Shown here: positions 1 to 8,006 of the stretch, piece after piece | Layout of the letters: each line of letters begins with the position of its first letter | Position numbering within the stretch: position 1 is the stretch's first letter | Source of the DNA: Hyalangium versicolor | GTDB taxonomy: Bacteria; Myxococcota; Myxococcia; Myxococcales; Myxococcaceae | Length of the DNA: 64,000 bases | Reading direction: 5' to 3' | Assembly: GCF_020103695.1 (NCBI RefSeq) | Contig: NZ_JAHXBF010000025.1 | Coordinates: 108,105 to 172,104, forward strand | Program-made: the position numbers and the translations under genes | The notes under the pieces: generated by a model | Told to the model about the DNA's origin: nothing | The model's input: the letters and a program-made list of their open reading frames with translations, nothing else | Databases searched by the model: none

Positions 1-1030
1 TCTTGCGGTCCTTGTGGGTCCGCGGAAGTGCGTGGGAGATGAGCGCCACGTAGTCCACGGCCTGCGCACGCGGGGGCGCGGGCGGCGTGCCCAGCGCAGC
101 CAGCCGCTTGGTGAAGGCGGCGATGATATCCGGCACGGGGCGGATGGCCTGGATGAGCCCGTTGGGCCCCTCGAGCGCCTGTGACAGCGCCACCGCGGCC
201 TGTTGCAGCGGCAGGCCCCGGCGGATCAGATCCTGGAACGAGTTGGAGAGGGTGATGATGTTGTGCCCGGCTGTCTGCACCATCTCCACGGCGATCTTGA
301 TGACCTGGGGCGCGGTGAGGTGGCCGTCGGCCAGCAGCACCAGCGCGGCCTGGAAGTAGTTGAAGATGGGGACCACCCGCGGGCCATAGGGCGCGAAGTG
401 CGCCGGCGGCGTGAGACGATCCAGGTGGATGAAGATGCGCCGCACCGGATCCGCGATGGGAATGCGCTTCCACGCGCTGCGCACGCGCTCGGCGTCATCC
501 GGGTACACGCCGCCCGCATCCAGCACCTGCGAGAGCACGCGCTCGTCCACGCGTCCGGCGATCAGATCCGCGAAGAGCGAGTAGATGAAGGCGTCCGCCT
601 CCGCGTCGTCGCCAAAGAGCACCTCCTCGGCCTCGATGGGCGCATTCACCCGGCTCTCGAGGATGGCGGGCAGCTTGTAGCCCACCTGCCCTCGCAGCGC
701 CCGGAAGCGCCCGCGCAGCAGGTTGCCCACGTTGTCCTTGAGGACGAACTCGTCCCACGCCACCCCGTCCAGCTTGAGCTTCTCCTCAAGCACCGCGCGC
801 ATCTGCTTGGGGCTGCCCGAGACGATGCACAGCCGCGAGTCCCCGTTGGCCGCCAGCTCGCGGATGAGCGCGGAGGCCCCCGGCACCGCCACCTTCTCAT
901 GGGCTTTCTGGAACGCGGTGCGCACCAGGTCCCGGAACGAATCGAAGTCCGTCCGCAGGTACGTCTTGTCCAGATCCCAGCGGTAGATGCGCCGAGGCGG
1001 CCGGGGATCGATCCGGTCCGGCAGGCTCAC
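1..1030 (-). CDS. HAD-superfamily phosphatase, App1/DUF2183-like (3' end outside window)
   Basis: Reading the minus strand from a GTG at 1030 gives an open frame to the window edge (about 343 residues). HAD signatures are visible: motif I WDLDKTYL near residue 18 (DxDxT type), motif II IVSGSP near residue 69, a Lys in GYKLPAI, and motif IV FGDDAEAD near residue 139. This order, with the SGSP box and the late acidic box, resembles the App1/DUF2183 phosphatidate-phosphatase-like group; the substrate is unknown. The GTG start overlaps the plsX stop by 4 bp (GTGA), so it is probably translationally coupled to plsX. A role in lipid phosphate metabolism is inferred only from family and neighbour. 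The real C-terminus is not visible. Confidence 0.75.
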   Translation of the reverse strand, partial: MSLPDRIDPRPPRRIYRWDLDKTYLRTDFDSFRDLVRTAFQKAHEKVAVPGASALIRELAANGDSRLCIVSGSPKQMRAVLEEKLKLDGVAWDEFVLKDNVGNLLRGRFRALRGQVGYKLPAILESRVNAPIEAEEVLFGDDAEADAFIYSLFADLIAGRVDERVLSQVLDAGGVYPDDAERVRSAWKRIPIADPVRRIFIHLDRLTPPAHFAPYGPRVVPIFNYFQAALVLLADGHLTAPQVIKIAVEMVQTAGHNIITLSNSFQDLIRRGLPLQQAAVALSQALEGPNGLIQAIRPVPDIIAAFTKRLAALGTPPAPPRAQAVDYVALISHALPRTHKDRK

Positions 1031-2079
1031 TTCGGCAGGCCTTCCTGGATGGTGGTGCCCAGTTGATGCGCCACGGCCTTGGCGGCCACCTTCCCCGCGT
1101 TGGTGATGGCGCGAGCCTTGGAGCGCCCGTGCGCCTTGATGAAGATGCGATCGAAGCCGAGAATGGGCGCGCCGCCGTACTGCTCCCAGTCGGTGATGTC
1201 CTTGATGCGCTGGATGCCGCTGGAGAGCATGGCCAGGCCCGCGCGCCAGCGCAGCTTCTCCTTGTAGGCGTAGCGGGCCAGCTCGACGACGGTCTCGTGG
1301 ACGCCCTCCAGCATCTTCAGGCACACGTTGCCCACGAAGCCGTCGGTGACGATGACGTCCACCGTGCCCTTGGGGATGTCCACGCCCTCCACGTTGCCGA
1401 TGAAGTTGATGCCCTGCAGGCCCGACAGCGTCGAGTGCGCCTCCACCACGCGCGGCGGCCCCTTCTGCGGCTCCACGCCGTTGGAGAGCAGCGCCACCTT
1501 GGGGCGCTCGTTGCGCGAGATGATGCGCGCGTACGCCGAGCCCATCACGGCGAAGGTGACCAGGTCCTCCGCGGTGGCCTCCACCGTGGCGCCCACGTCG
1601 AGGATGAGCGAGAACGGATCGTCCTTCTCTCCGCGCGTGCCCCGCGTGGGGTACACCGCCGCGAGCGCGGCCCGGCGCACCCCCGGAATGAGCTTGAAGT
1701 GACGCGCGCACGCCAGCACGCCCGCTCCCGTGTTGCCCGCGGAGACCAGGGCCTGCGCCTCGCCCTCGGCCACCAACTGGGCCGCCACCGACACCGAGGC
1801 GTGCTTCTTGCGCGCCAGCGCCTCGCCGGGCTTCTCGTCCATGGAGACGAACTCGGAGGCATGCTGCACGGAGATGCGCTCGGCACGGTGCTTGGTCTCC
1901 GCCAGGGTCGCGTCGATCAGCTCGCGGTCTCCCACCAGCAGCGCGTGGATGTGCGGCGCCTCCAGCGAGAGTTGCGCGGCGCCGCGCACCACCTCGGCGG
2001 GGCCGTGGTCGCTACCCATGACATCGAAGGCGATCGTGACGTCCTTGAACTCCTGTGAGGTCCCCGCCATATGCCCCAT
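1027..2079 (-). CDS. plsX: Phosphate acyltransferase PlsX
   Basis: Makes acyl-phosphate from acyl-ACP, the substrate of PlsY in phospholipid synthesis; peripheral membrane enzyme. The 350-residue product has the family hallmarks: N-terminal IAFDVMGSDHGP, the SAGNTGAG box, and VDVIVTDGFVGNVCLKMLEG. Length is normal for PlsX. The start is uncertain between ATG 2079 and ATG 2070; the latter (MAGTSQEF) has a GGGG run just upstream. In most bacteria plsX sits with rpmF, fabH and fabD; here it instead follows an MFS gene by 1 bp and overlaps a HAD phosphatase by 4 bp, at the distal end of what looks like the glt motility operon. Confidence 0.93.
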   Translation of the reverse strand: MGHMAGTSQEFKDVTIAFDVMGSDHGPAEVVRGAAQLSLEAPHIHALLVGDRELIDATLAETKHRAERISVQHASEFVSMDEKPGEALARKKHASVSVAAQLVAEGEAQALVSAGNTGAGVLACARHFKLIPGVRRAALAAVYPTRGTRGEKDDPFSLILDVGATVEATAEDLVTFAVMGSAYARIISRNERPKVALLSNGVEPQKGPPRVVEAHSTLSGLQGINFIGNVEGVDIPKGTVDVIVTDGFVGNVCLKMLEGVHETVVELARYAYKEKLRWRAGLAMLSSGIQRIKDITDWEQYGGAPILGFDRIFIKAHGRSKARAITNAGKVAAKAVAHQLGTTIQEGLPK

Positions 2080-2080
2080 C

Positions 2081-3394
2081 TTACGAGCTTTGCCCGACGC
2101 TCGCGCCCGGCAATCGCATGCGAGCTGCCAGTCCCAGGGCCAGGAGAGCGCCCACGGCCATCATCACCGCCGCCGTCCCATACGGCACCCCGGGGCCAAA
2201 CCCTGTGAACAGCCACCCGCCCAGCGCCGGGCCGAGAATGCGCCCCAGCGAGCCGAAGGCTTGATAGCTACCCAACACAGTCCCCAGTCGCTCAGGAGGC
2301 GCCTGGAGGGAGACGAGAGCCGACAGGGAGGGGTTGGCGAACGCCGAGCCCACCGCGAGCAGCCCCATCACCGGGAAGAGCCACCCATAGCCGGGAGCCA
2401 CGGGCAGCAGGGCCAGCCCCACCCCCGTCACCGCGAAGCCCGTCACCAGGAGCCAGCCCTCGCGCACCGGGCGGTAGCCCTCCTCGGAGCGGCGCTCGGG
2501 AGGCAGGAGCCGCCGGAGCAACCCGCCCTGGAGGGCCGCGGACACGATCCCCACCAGAGCAAAGAGCCCACCGGTGCGAAGGCTGGCCTGGGCCAGTTGC
2601 TGGGACGAGGCGCTGGCCGACAGGAAGAACAGCCCTCCCTCCAACTGCACCGGCCCCGAGGAGAGGAAGCGCGAGAGCAGGTACACCGAGAAGGTGCCCT
2701 CCATCTGCGAGAAGGCGGTGGTGAACAGGAGGATGAGGACCAGGCACATGCCCACCACGGGCAGGCGCAGCGCGATGGCCGCCCCTCTCATGGAGCGCGC
2801 CGAAGCTCCGGTGACGCAAGGGCGGCCGGGAACACGGGACTCGGCCAGGAAGAGGAAGGTGAAGAGCAGGTTCAGCCCCGCCAGCCCGGCGGCGAACAAG
2901 CCGATGGCCAGGTTACCGCCCCAGGCTCCCAGAAAGCCGCCCAGGGCTGGCCCCAGCACGAAGCCCAGGCCGAACGCCGCGCCGATGATGCCCATGCCCC
3001 GAGCGCGCTCCTCCGGCCGGGTGACATCCGCCACATAGGCCTGCGCGGTGGAGATGTTGCCCCCGCTGGCCCCGTCGATGACGCGCGAGAGAAAGAGGAG
3101 CGGCAGCGAGTGGGCGAAGGCGAACAGGACATAGCCCGCCATGGAGCCCGCCAGGCTCAGCAGCAGCACCGGCCGCCGGCCATAGCGATCCGACAGCCGT
3201 CCCAGCACCGGGGCGAACAGCAGCTGCATCAGCGAGTACACGGAGAGCAGCAGCCCCACCGAGAACGGTGAGGCGCCGAACTTCACCCCGTACACCCCCA
3301 GCTGCGGGATGAGGATCCCGAATCCGATGAGGTCCAGCGCGACGATGCCGAAGACGACGCGCAGCGAGGCGCGTCGTTCTGATCCCTCCTCCAT
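2081..3394 (-). CDS. MFS transporter, DHA1 (TetA-like) drug/proton antiporter family
   Basis: Integral inner-membrane protein of 437 residues with about 12 predicted hydrophobic segments. Motif A of the major facilitator superfamily is clear after helix 2 (GRLSDRYGRRPVLL, about residues 64-77), and the antiporter motif C lies in helix 5 (GFVLGPALGGFLG, about 148-160), placing it with 12-TMS proton-coupled exporters such as TetA. The substrate cannot be read from sequence. The ATG follows a run of seven G and starts 12 bp after the gltC stop; plsX begins 1 bp downstream, so the gene appears to lie inside a continuous transcription unit. Confidence 0.85.
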   Translation of the reverse strand: MEEGSERRASLRVVFGIVALDLIGFGILIPQLGVYGVKFGASPFSVGLLLSVYSLMQLLFAPVLGRLSDRYGRRPVLLLSLAGSMAGYVLFAFAHSLPLLFLSRVIDGASGGNISTAQAYVADVTRPEERARGMGIIGAAFGLGFVLGPALGGFLGAWGGNLAIGLFAAGLAGLNLLFTFLFLAESRVPGRPCVTGASARSMRGAAIALRLPVVGMCLVLILLFTTAFSQMEGTFSVYLLSRFLSSGPVQLEGGLFFLSASASSQQLAQASLRTGGLFALVGIVSAALQGGLLRRLLPPERRSEEGYRPVREGWLLVTGFAVTGVGLALLPVAPGYGWLFPVMGLLAVGSAFANPSLSALVSLQAPPERLGTVLGSYQAFGSLGRILGPALGGWLFTGFGPGVPYGTAAVMMAVGALLALGLAARMRLPGASVGQSS

Positions 3395-3406
3395 ACCCCC
3401 CCGCGC

Positions 3407-5476
3407 TTAGAGCGACGACGCTTCGCCGCTCGCCTGGACGTCGCGGTTGGCGGAGTCGCGCTCGATGCAGCCCTTGGTGAGGGTGTACTGGTAGGTGCCC
3501 AGCTCGTCTCGCCAGTACTCACCTTCGTACGGCCAGTAGAGCTGATCGTCCGCCACGGCCACGGTGTACCGGTACTTCTTGACGATCGCCGTGCGGCCGC
3601 CCGCCTTGAGCTGCTCCTCCAGGAACTCCTTCTCCTTGGTGGTCGTCTCGAACTTGATGCGCAAGCCGTTGGCCAGGAGCTGCTTGAGGGCCATGAGCTC
3701 CGTCTCCAGCTTGCCCTTGGACATGAGGCCCGCCTTCTCGATCAGGGCGGTGCGCTGCTCCTTCAGCCCCTCGAGCAGCGACTTGGACAGCTCCGAGTAC
3801 TTGAAGGTGTCACCCTTCTCGGAGAAGGCGTCCATCTCACCCTCGAGCTCGAGGATGGAGTCGTTGGTCTTCTTCAGGTCCTGATCCGTGAGGGCCAGAC
3901 GGAGGATGCGCTCGAGAATGATGTCGGTGCCGTTCTTGTCCGCGCCCTCCTTGTTCTTCTTCTGCACGTCGGAGAGGACGCTGTAGTACTCGCTGGCCTC
4001 CATGTTCTTCTTCACCAGCGTCTCCAGCTCGTTGTGCACGGGCAGGTAGGTGCGCTCGAAGTCCTGGAGGATGAGCGAGGACTCCCGGTAGCGGCAGTTC
4101 TCGTAATAGATGACCGCCTTGAGGATGAGCGCCTCGGGGAAGTACTCCTCGCGGAAGAAGGGCGAGGACAGGGTGATGAGGTTGCCCAGCGCCTGCTCGT
4201 ACTGACCCACGCGATAGTTGGCCCAGCTGGACTCGAAGAGGGCCTCCAGCCACTGGTTGGTGCCGCGCTCGATCTTGTTGAAGTAGAAGATGGCGTAGCG
4301 GTTCTGCTGCATGCCGTAGTGCGTGCGCGCCAACTGCATGAAGGCCAACTCACGCAGGGACTGGTCCAGGGCGGCCTGCTCGGCCGTCTTGCCCGCCACG
4401 GGCCGCGTCATGCGGATGACCTCCTTCATCGTCTCGATGGAGGCCACCATGTTGTTGTCGCCGCGGCGCGCGTCCGCCGACTTCACCTTGCTGCCGTTGC
4501 GGAACAGCGCCAGGCCCTCGAGGAACTTCACGCGCGGGTAGAACGGATCCGTGCGCGGCACGAGCGTCGCCAGCCGCTTCACTTCCTCGAAGCTCTTGTC
4601 CGCCTTGTCCGGCTGGCCCACCTGGTCCAGCGCCTTGCCGCGCACGAAGTGGTAGCGCGACAGCAGGTAGTAGAACTCGCTGCGGAACTTCTCGGGGAAC
4701 TCGAAGTTCGCGTAGCGGGCGATCTCGTCCAGGATGACCGACTCGTTCTTCGACTTGCGGCTGATGAAGAACAGCCACTCGAGGCTCGTCTTGAAGAACT
4801 TGGTCTGCGGGCCCACGGAGAGGATCTTCGAGAACTCGCCCAGCGACGAGTGGTACAGCCCCATGCGGTACAGGGCCTTGGCCACCACGTAGCGCGCCTC
4901 CACCTGGAGGCCCGCCATCTTCGGGTCCTGGATGATCTCGTAGCCGGCCATGGCGGCCTGCTCGTACTGGTCGTTCTTGAAGAGCGACACGGCCACATCC
5001 AGCTTCTGGCGGTCACCCGTCTTGCCGGACACGTCCACGGCGTCGAACGTCATCGTCGGCGCGGTGCCCTTGGGCCCGGCCCCGGTGAGATCCAACCCCA
5101 GGCCGCCGTTCTCATCGGCCGGAGCGGGAGCAGGCGTGGTGGGCGCCGAAACGGGGTTGGGAGCCGTCGCGGGCGAGGGCGAAGGCGTCTCGCTGCCGGT
5201 GCCGCTCGTGGCGGCAGGCACGGTGGGCGTCTCGGCCGACGAAGGAGTCAGCGGAGCGCTCTCCGCCGGAGCGGGAGACGCCTCCTCCACGGGCTGATTC
5301 TTGCCCCTCTTCTTCTTCTTGGAGGAAGAGGCGGAGGAGGAGGTCTTGCCCTTCTTCTTCTTCTTCTTCGAGGAGGACGAGTCCAGGCCTTCGAAGCTCT
5401 GGGCCGGAGACGGCACGGCCCAGAAGAGCGCGAGCCCGAGGAGCGCGAAGCGGAGGAGTCGGAGAGTACGGTTCAT
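3407..5476 (-). CDS. gltC: Gliding motility protein GltC-like (periplasmic TPR protein)
   Basis: 689 residues. A signal peptide (residues 1-26, ending in AQS) is followed by a Ser/Lys tract (33-60) and a Pro/Ala/Thr-rich spacer (65-125). A short GLGLDLTG motif lies near 130, then a long alpha-helical TPR-like region (about 150-500) and a helical, probably coiled-coil part to about 600. In Myxococcus the outer-membrane Agl/Glt gliding module includes beta-barrels GltA and GltB, periplasmic TPR protein GltC and lipoprotein GltK encoded together; the set, architecture and order here match. The ATG overlaps the upstream barrel gene by 4 bp (ATGA). Symbol assigned by synteny and domain type, not alignment. 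Confidence 0.8.
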   Translation of the reverse strand: MNRTLRLLRFALLGLALFWAVPSPAQSFEGLDSSSSKKKKKKGKTSSSASSSKKKKRGKNQPVEEASPAPAESAPLTPSSAETPTVPAATSGTGSETPSPSPATAPNPVSAPTTPAPAPADENGGLGLDLTGAGPKGTAPTMTFDAVDVSGKTGDRQKLDVAVSLFKNDQYEQAAMAGYEIIQDPKMAGLQVEARYVVAKALYRMGLYHSSLGEFSKILSVGPQTKFFKTSLEWLFFISRKSKNESVILDEIARYANFEFPEKFRSEFYYLLSRYHFVRGKALDQVGQPDKADKSFEEVKRLATLVPRTDPFYPRVKFLEGLALFRNGSKVKSADARRGDNNMVASIETMKEVIRMTRPVAGKTAEQAALDQSLRELAFMQLARTHYGMQQNRYAIFYFNKIERGTNQWLEALFESSWANYRVGQYEQALGNLITLSSPFFREEYFPEALILKAVIYYENCRYRESSLILQDFERTYLPVHNELETLVKKNMEASEYYSVLSDVQKKNKEGADKNGTDIILERILRLALTDQDLKKTNDSILELEGEMDAFSEKGDTFKYSELSKSLLEGLKEQRTALIEKAGLMSKGKLETELMALKQLLANGLRIKFETTTKEKEFLEEQLKAGGRTAIVKKYRYTVAVADDQLYWPYEGEYWRDELGTYQYTLTKGCIERDSANRDVQASGEASSL

Positions 5477-6336
5477 GACTCGGGGAGGGCGGTAGGGAGG
5501 AAGAAGGAGAAGCCCAGCTCGAACATCAGCTGGTTGCGCAGCGAGTTGTCGGAGGACTCCGCCTTCTCCACGTAGACGAGATCTCTCACCTCGGTGCGCA
5601 GCGTCATGTAGCGGTTGAGGAAGAAGCGGAAGCCGATGCCCACGTTGCCACCGGCGGTGATCCGCGCGGTGCTGCGCACGTCAGCCGAGTCCGGCGGCCC
5701 CTTGTACTGGATGGCCGTGGCGCCCAGCACGCCGTACATGTCGAAGTGGACGAACTTCTCGGCCAGCAGCGAGATCTTCCCGTAGATGGGAGCCCACTGC
5801 GCATCCACCCCCGCCATCAGGGTGAGCTGGCCAGGAGCGCGGCCATCCAGCGCCTCGAAGGTCGGCGCGCTGCAGCCGCGGGTGACATTGCCATCGTCGC
5901 CATCGGTGAAGTTGCAGATCTGCGCCGCGCCCGACACGGTGGGGATGGAGTAGCCCGCGCGCAGCCCGATGCCGAACGTCTCCGAGGGGAAGAAGGTGAA
6001 GGTGGCCCCCAGGATGTACTTGCGGAAGAAGGCATCCCGCAGGGAGATTGTCGCGGAGGGGCTCAGCTCGAACCGGCCCTTCTTGAGGAAGAGGTGACCG
6101 GACACGGGGCGGATGCGCTCGCGCAGAGGCCCCAGGGCGTCCTTGTCCACCTCGGACACGTCACCGGCCTCGGTCTCCTGGGAGGTGGAGGCACCGGACG
6201 GAGCGGGAGCGGGATCAGACGAAGGCTTGGACTTGGGCTTGTCGGCCGCGGGAGCGGGCGCCGGCTGGGCGTCCTGAGCCCGCGCCGCGAGCGGCAACAG
6301 GCACAGGGCCATGAGCAATCGGAGGGCTCGCATCAT
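5473..6336 (-). CDS. gltA: Gliding motility outer-membrane beta-barrel protein (GltA-like)
   Basis: 287 residues from ATG 6336. The frame stays open further upstream, but that part lacks a signal peptide and overlaps gltB, so the ATGA overlap with the gltB stop decides the start. Signal peptide 1-21 (ending ARAQ), a Pro/Ala-rich periplasmic linker to about residue 75, then alternating hydrophobic/aromatic strands from KKGRFELSPSA to a C-terminal LGFSFFLPT, typical of myxobacterial OMP beta-barrels. It is paralogous to the gene before it (shared GRFEL-P and barrel pattern). Expected role: outer-membrane part of the gliding complex. Which of the two barrels is GltA and which GltB is inferred from gene order and could be swapped. 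Confidence 0.72.
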   Translation of the reverse strand: MMRALRLLMALCLLPLAARAQDAQPAPAPAADKPKSKPSSDPAPAPSGASTSQETEAGDVSEVDKDALGPLRERIRPVSGHLFLKKGRFELSPSATISLRDAFFRKYILGATFTFFPSETFGIGLRAGYSIPTVSGAAQICNFTDGDDGNVTRGCSAPTFEALDGRAPGQLTLMAGVDAQWAPIYGKISLLAEKFVHFDMYGVLGATAIQYKGPPDSADVRSTARITAGGNVGIGFRFFLNRYMTLRTEVRDLVYVEKAESSDNSLRNQLMFELGFSFFLPTALPES

Positions 6337-7172
6337 TCGCCCTCCCGGCCCGTGGAGTGCAGCGGGAAGAACAGCGAGATACCTGCATTGATCGTCATGA
6401 GGTTCTGGACGGCACCCTTGCTGGTGCCGAGCGGCTGGTCGACGTACGAGGTGTTGATCAGGGCGACGTTGACCGCCAGGAAGTCCTTGGCGACGAAGCG
6501 CATTCCCGCGCCCAGGTCCGCGCCGATGTTGACGGTGCGGCCCTCGAGGGCCGAGGTCTGCGTCCTCACCACTCCGGCGCCGCCCAGCAGGTAGCCGTCG
6601 AAGTGGAGGATGGAGTTGAGGAAGGCCACCTTGCCGTAGAGCGGGGCCCACTCGACGTCGCCCATGACGGACCACTGGGGCACCGAGTGGTAGATCTTGC
6701 TCTGGAAGGCGCGCTTGGCGGTGCGCACGTCATCCGAGGGCAACACCTGCATCGCGGAGCCGCGCACCGACAGCGCCAGCGTGTCCGCGAAGTAGTAGGC
6801 CCCGCGCACCGAGGCGCCCAGCTTCGAGTAGTAGGGATCGTTGATGGAGAAGCTCACCAGCGGGGTGAGCTCGAAGCGCCCCTCCTTGCGGTACACCTTG
6901 CGCTGGACGCTCTTGACCCGGTCCTCCTGGGTGATGTCCGTGGGCACGACCTCGGGCTCCGCCGGCGCGGGGGCCGCTGGAGTCGTGGTGGCCGAGGGTG
7001 TCGGCTCGGCAGGGGGTGCGGTCTCGGTGGTGTCTTCGGGCTTCTGTTCCTCGGTCTTGTTGGCGTCGTCGCCCGTCAGATCGAGTCCCATACCCTGACC
7101 CTGTTCCGACTGAGCGAGCGCCAACGCGGGCCAGAGGCACAGCGCGAGCAGAGTTGCCTGGAGGCGATTCAC
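6333..7172 (-). CDS. gltB: Gliding motility outer-membrane beta-barrel protein (GltB-like)
   Basis: 279 residues: signal peptide 1-20 (ending ALAQ), a GMGLDLTG motif at about 27-34 (shared with the GltC homologue), an acidic/Pro-rich linker to about 85, then a beta-barrel from GRFELTPLVSFS to a C-terminal NAGISLFFPL. First gene of the minus-strand operon and divergent from gltK, with 253 bp between the two starts. Together with the next two genes and gltK it reproduces the four-gene outer-membrane gliding cluster described in Myxococcus xanthus. GltA/GltB assignment rests on order only. Confidence 0.74.
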   Translation of the reverse strand: MNRLQATLLALCLWPALALAQSEQGQGMGLDLTGDDANKTEEQKPEDTTETAPPAEPTPSATTTPAAPAPAEPEVVPTDITQEDRVKSVQRKVYRKEGRFELTPLVSFSINDPYYSKLGASVRGAYYFADTLALSVRGSAMQVLPSDDVRTAKRAFQSKIYHSVPQWSVMGDVEWAPLYGKVAFLNSILHFDGYLLGGAGVVRTQTSALEGRTVNIGADLGAGMRFVAKDFLAVNVALINTSYVDQPLGTSKGAVQNLMTINAGISLFFPLHSTGREGE

Positions 7173-7228
7173 TTCCGGAGGCTCCGTTTGGGGTGGAGGG
7201 GCGGAGGTCCGCCCGCGAGATTTCGGAG

Positions 7229-7234
7229 TGTCAA
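7229..7234 (-). promoter_or_regulatory. Candidate -35 box of the gltB operon
   Basis: A perfect TTGACA on the minus strand, 57 bp upstream of the gltB ATG. No convincing -10 follows at 16-18 bp (the sequence there is very GC-rich), so this is only a candidate and may need an activator or another sigma factor. Confidence 0.3.
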
Positions 7235-7355
7235 CGGCCCGGCCATCCTAGCCGCCAGTCTCCAGCACCTCAACCAATCCGAACCTGCCTGCCGCATCTC
7301 TATCCCTGCGCCACTCTTGAAGAATTCCGCTCCGAGTATCACCTGCGACAAGCGG

Positions 7356-7383
7356 TTGGCACCACGAACCGCTGTGCTACGGT
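7356..7383 (+). promoter_or_regulatory. Candidate housekeeping promoter of gltK
   Basis: TTGGCA at 7356-7361 and TACGGT at 7378-7383, 16 bp apart, in the divergent gltB/gltK region. It would start transcription about 35 bp before the gltK ATG. A purine-rich AAGAGG (7408-7413) serves as ribosome binding site, though it is 12 bp from the start codon. Confidence 0.4.
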
Positions 7384-7425
7384 GCCGAGTCCATCGCCTT
7401 CCTCCTTAAGAGGTCCATCTCGATC

Positions 7426-7926
7426 ATGTCTCCGCGTCTGGTCGTCCTCCTGAGCGCCGCCCTGCTGGCCAGCGGGTGCGAAGTGACCACCGAGCTCGGC
7501 AAGAAGTGCGTCCTGGTGAAGAAGCCGTCCGATGAGGAGGTGGCTCAGGGCATCCGTTCCAAGCCGGTGATCAACAGCGAGATCGCCGCCGGCCAGGACT
7601 TCATCTCCTTCGGCGCCACGGACTGTGAGGATCTCATCTGCGTCCGGGATGCCGAGTTCGTACCGGAAGACACGAGCCCGAACGTCGCGGCCGAGGGTTA
7701 CTGCAGCCAGGAGTGCGTGGAGGGCAGTACCGGGGACTGCGAGGTGACGGACACTTCGGTGCCGGATGCCCTCAAGGACCGCATCGTCTGCCGCTCGCTG
7801 CTGCTGGACCAGGCGACGCTGGAACGTCTGAAGCGAGACGATCCGGTCACCTACCGCAGGACATTCGGGGAGACGAACTCCCCCTACTTCTGCTCGGGCA
7901 AGCTGTCCTCGACGGCCCCGCAGTGA
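7426..7926 (+). CDS. gltK: Outer-membrane lipoprotein GltK-like (gliding motility)
   Basis: 166 residues with a lipoprotein signal peptide: hydrophobic stretch from residue 5 and lipobox LASGC with the modified Cys at 18, followed by EV, so not an Asp-2 inner-membrane retention signal. The mature part is small, acidic and Cys-rich (eight or nine Cys after the lipobox, e.g. GATDCEDLIC, GYCSQEC), suggesting disulphides and an exposed or periplasmic location. In Myxococcus, GltK is the outer-membrane lipoprotein encoded beside gltB/A/C; the divergent position here fits. Assigned by synteny plus lipoprotein character. Confidence 0.72.
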   Translation: MSPRLVVLLSAALLASGCEVTTELGKKCVLVKKPSDEEVAQGIRSKPVINSEIAAGQDFISFGATDCEDLICVRDAEFVPEDTSPNVAAEGYCSQECVEGSTGDCEVTDTSVPDALKDRIVCRSLLLDQATLERLKRDDPVTYRRTFGETNSPYFCSGKLSSTAPQ

Positions 7927-7931
7927 GACAC

Positions 7932-7966
7932 TGGCGCGCGGCCCTTTAGATCTTTTTCGCGCGCCA
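7932..7966. repeat. Perfect inverted repeat between gltK and the VWA gene
   Basis: TGGCGCGCG at 7932-7940 and CGCGCGCCA at 7958-7966 form a perfect 9-bp stem around a 17-base loop that ends in five T. It starts 6 bp after the gltK stop and lies 40 bp before the VWA gene, so it could be a terminator/attenuator or an operator. Confidence 0.6.
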
Positions 7967-8006
7967 TTCGTCTGATGCAGGGCCTGCCGTTTCTAGGAGC
8001 CCTGCC

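Noticed and set aside
203..1066. Long plus-strand open frame opposite the HAD phosphatase and plsX start
   Set aside because: Arg/His-rich composition without any family signature; the minus-strand frame here has clear HAD motifs.
4034..5575. 513-codon plus-strand frame opposite gltC
   Set aside because: Composition (runs of Leu, Arg, Gly, Val) is typical of an antisense frame of a GC-rich gene; no RBS or motif.
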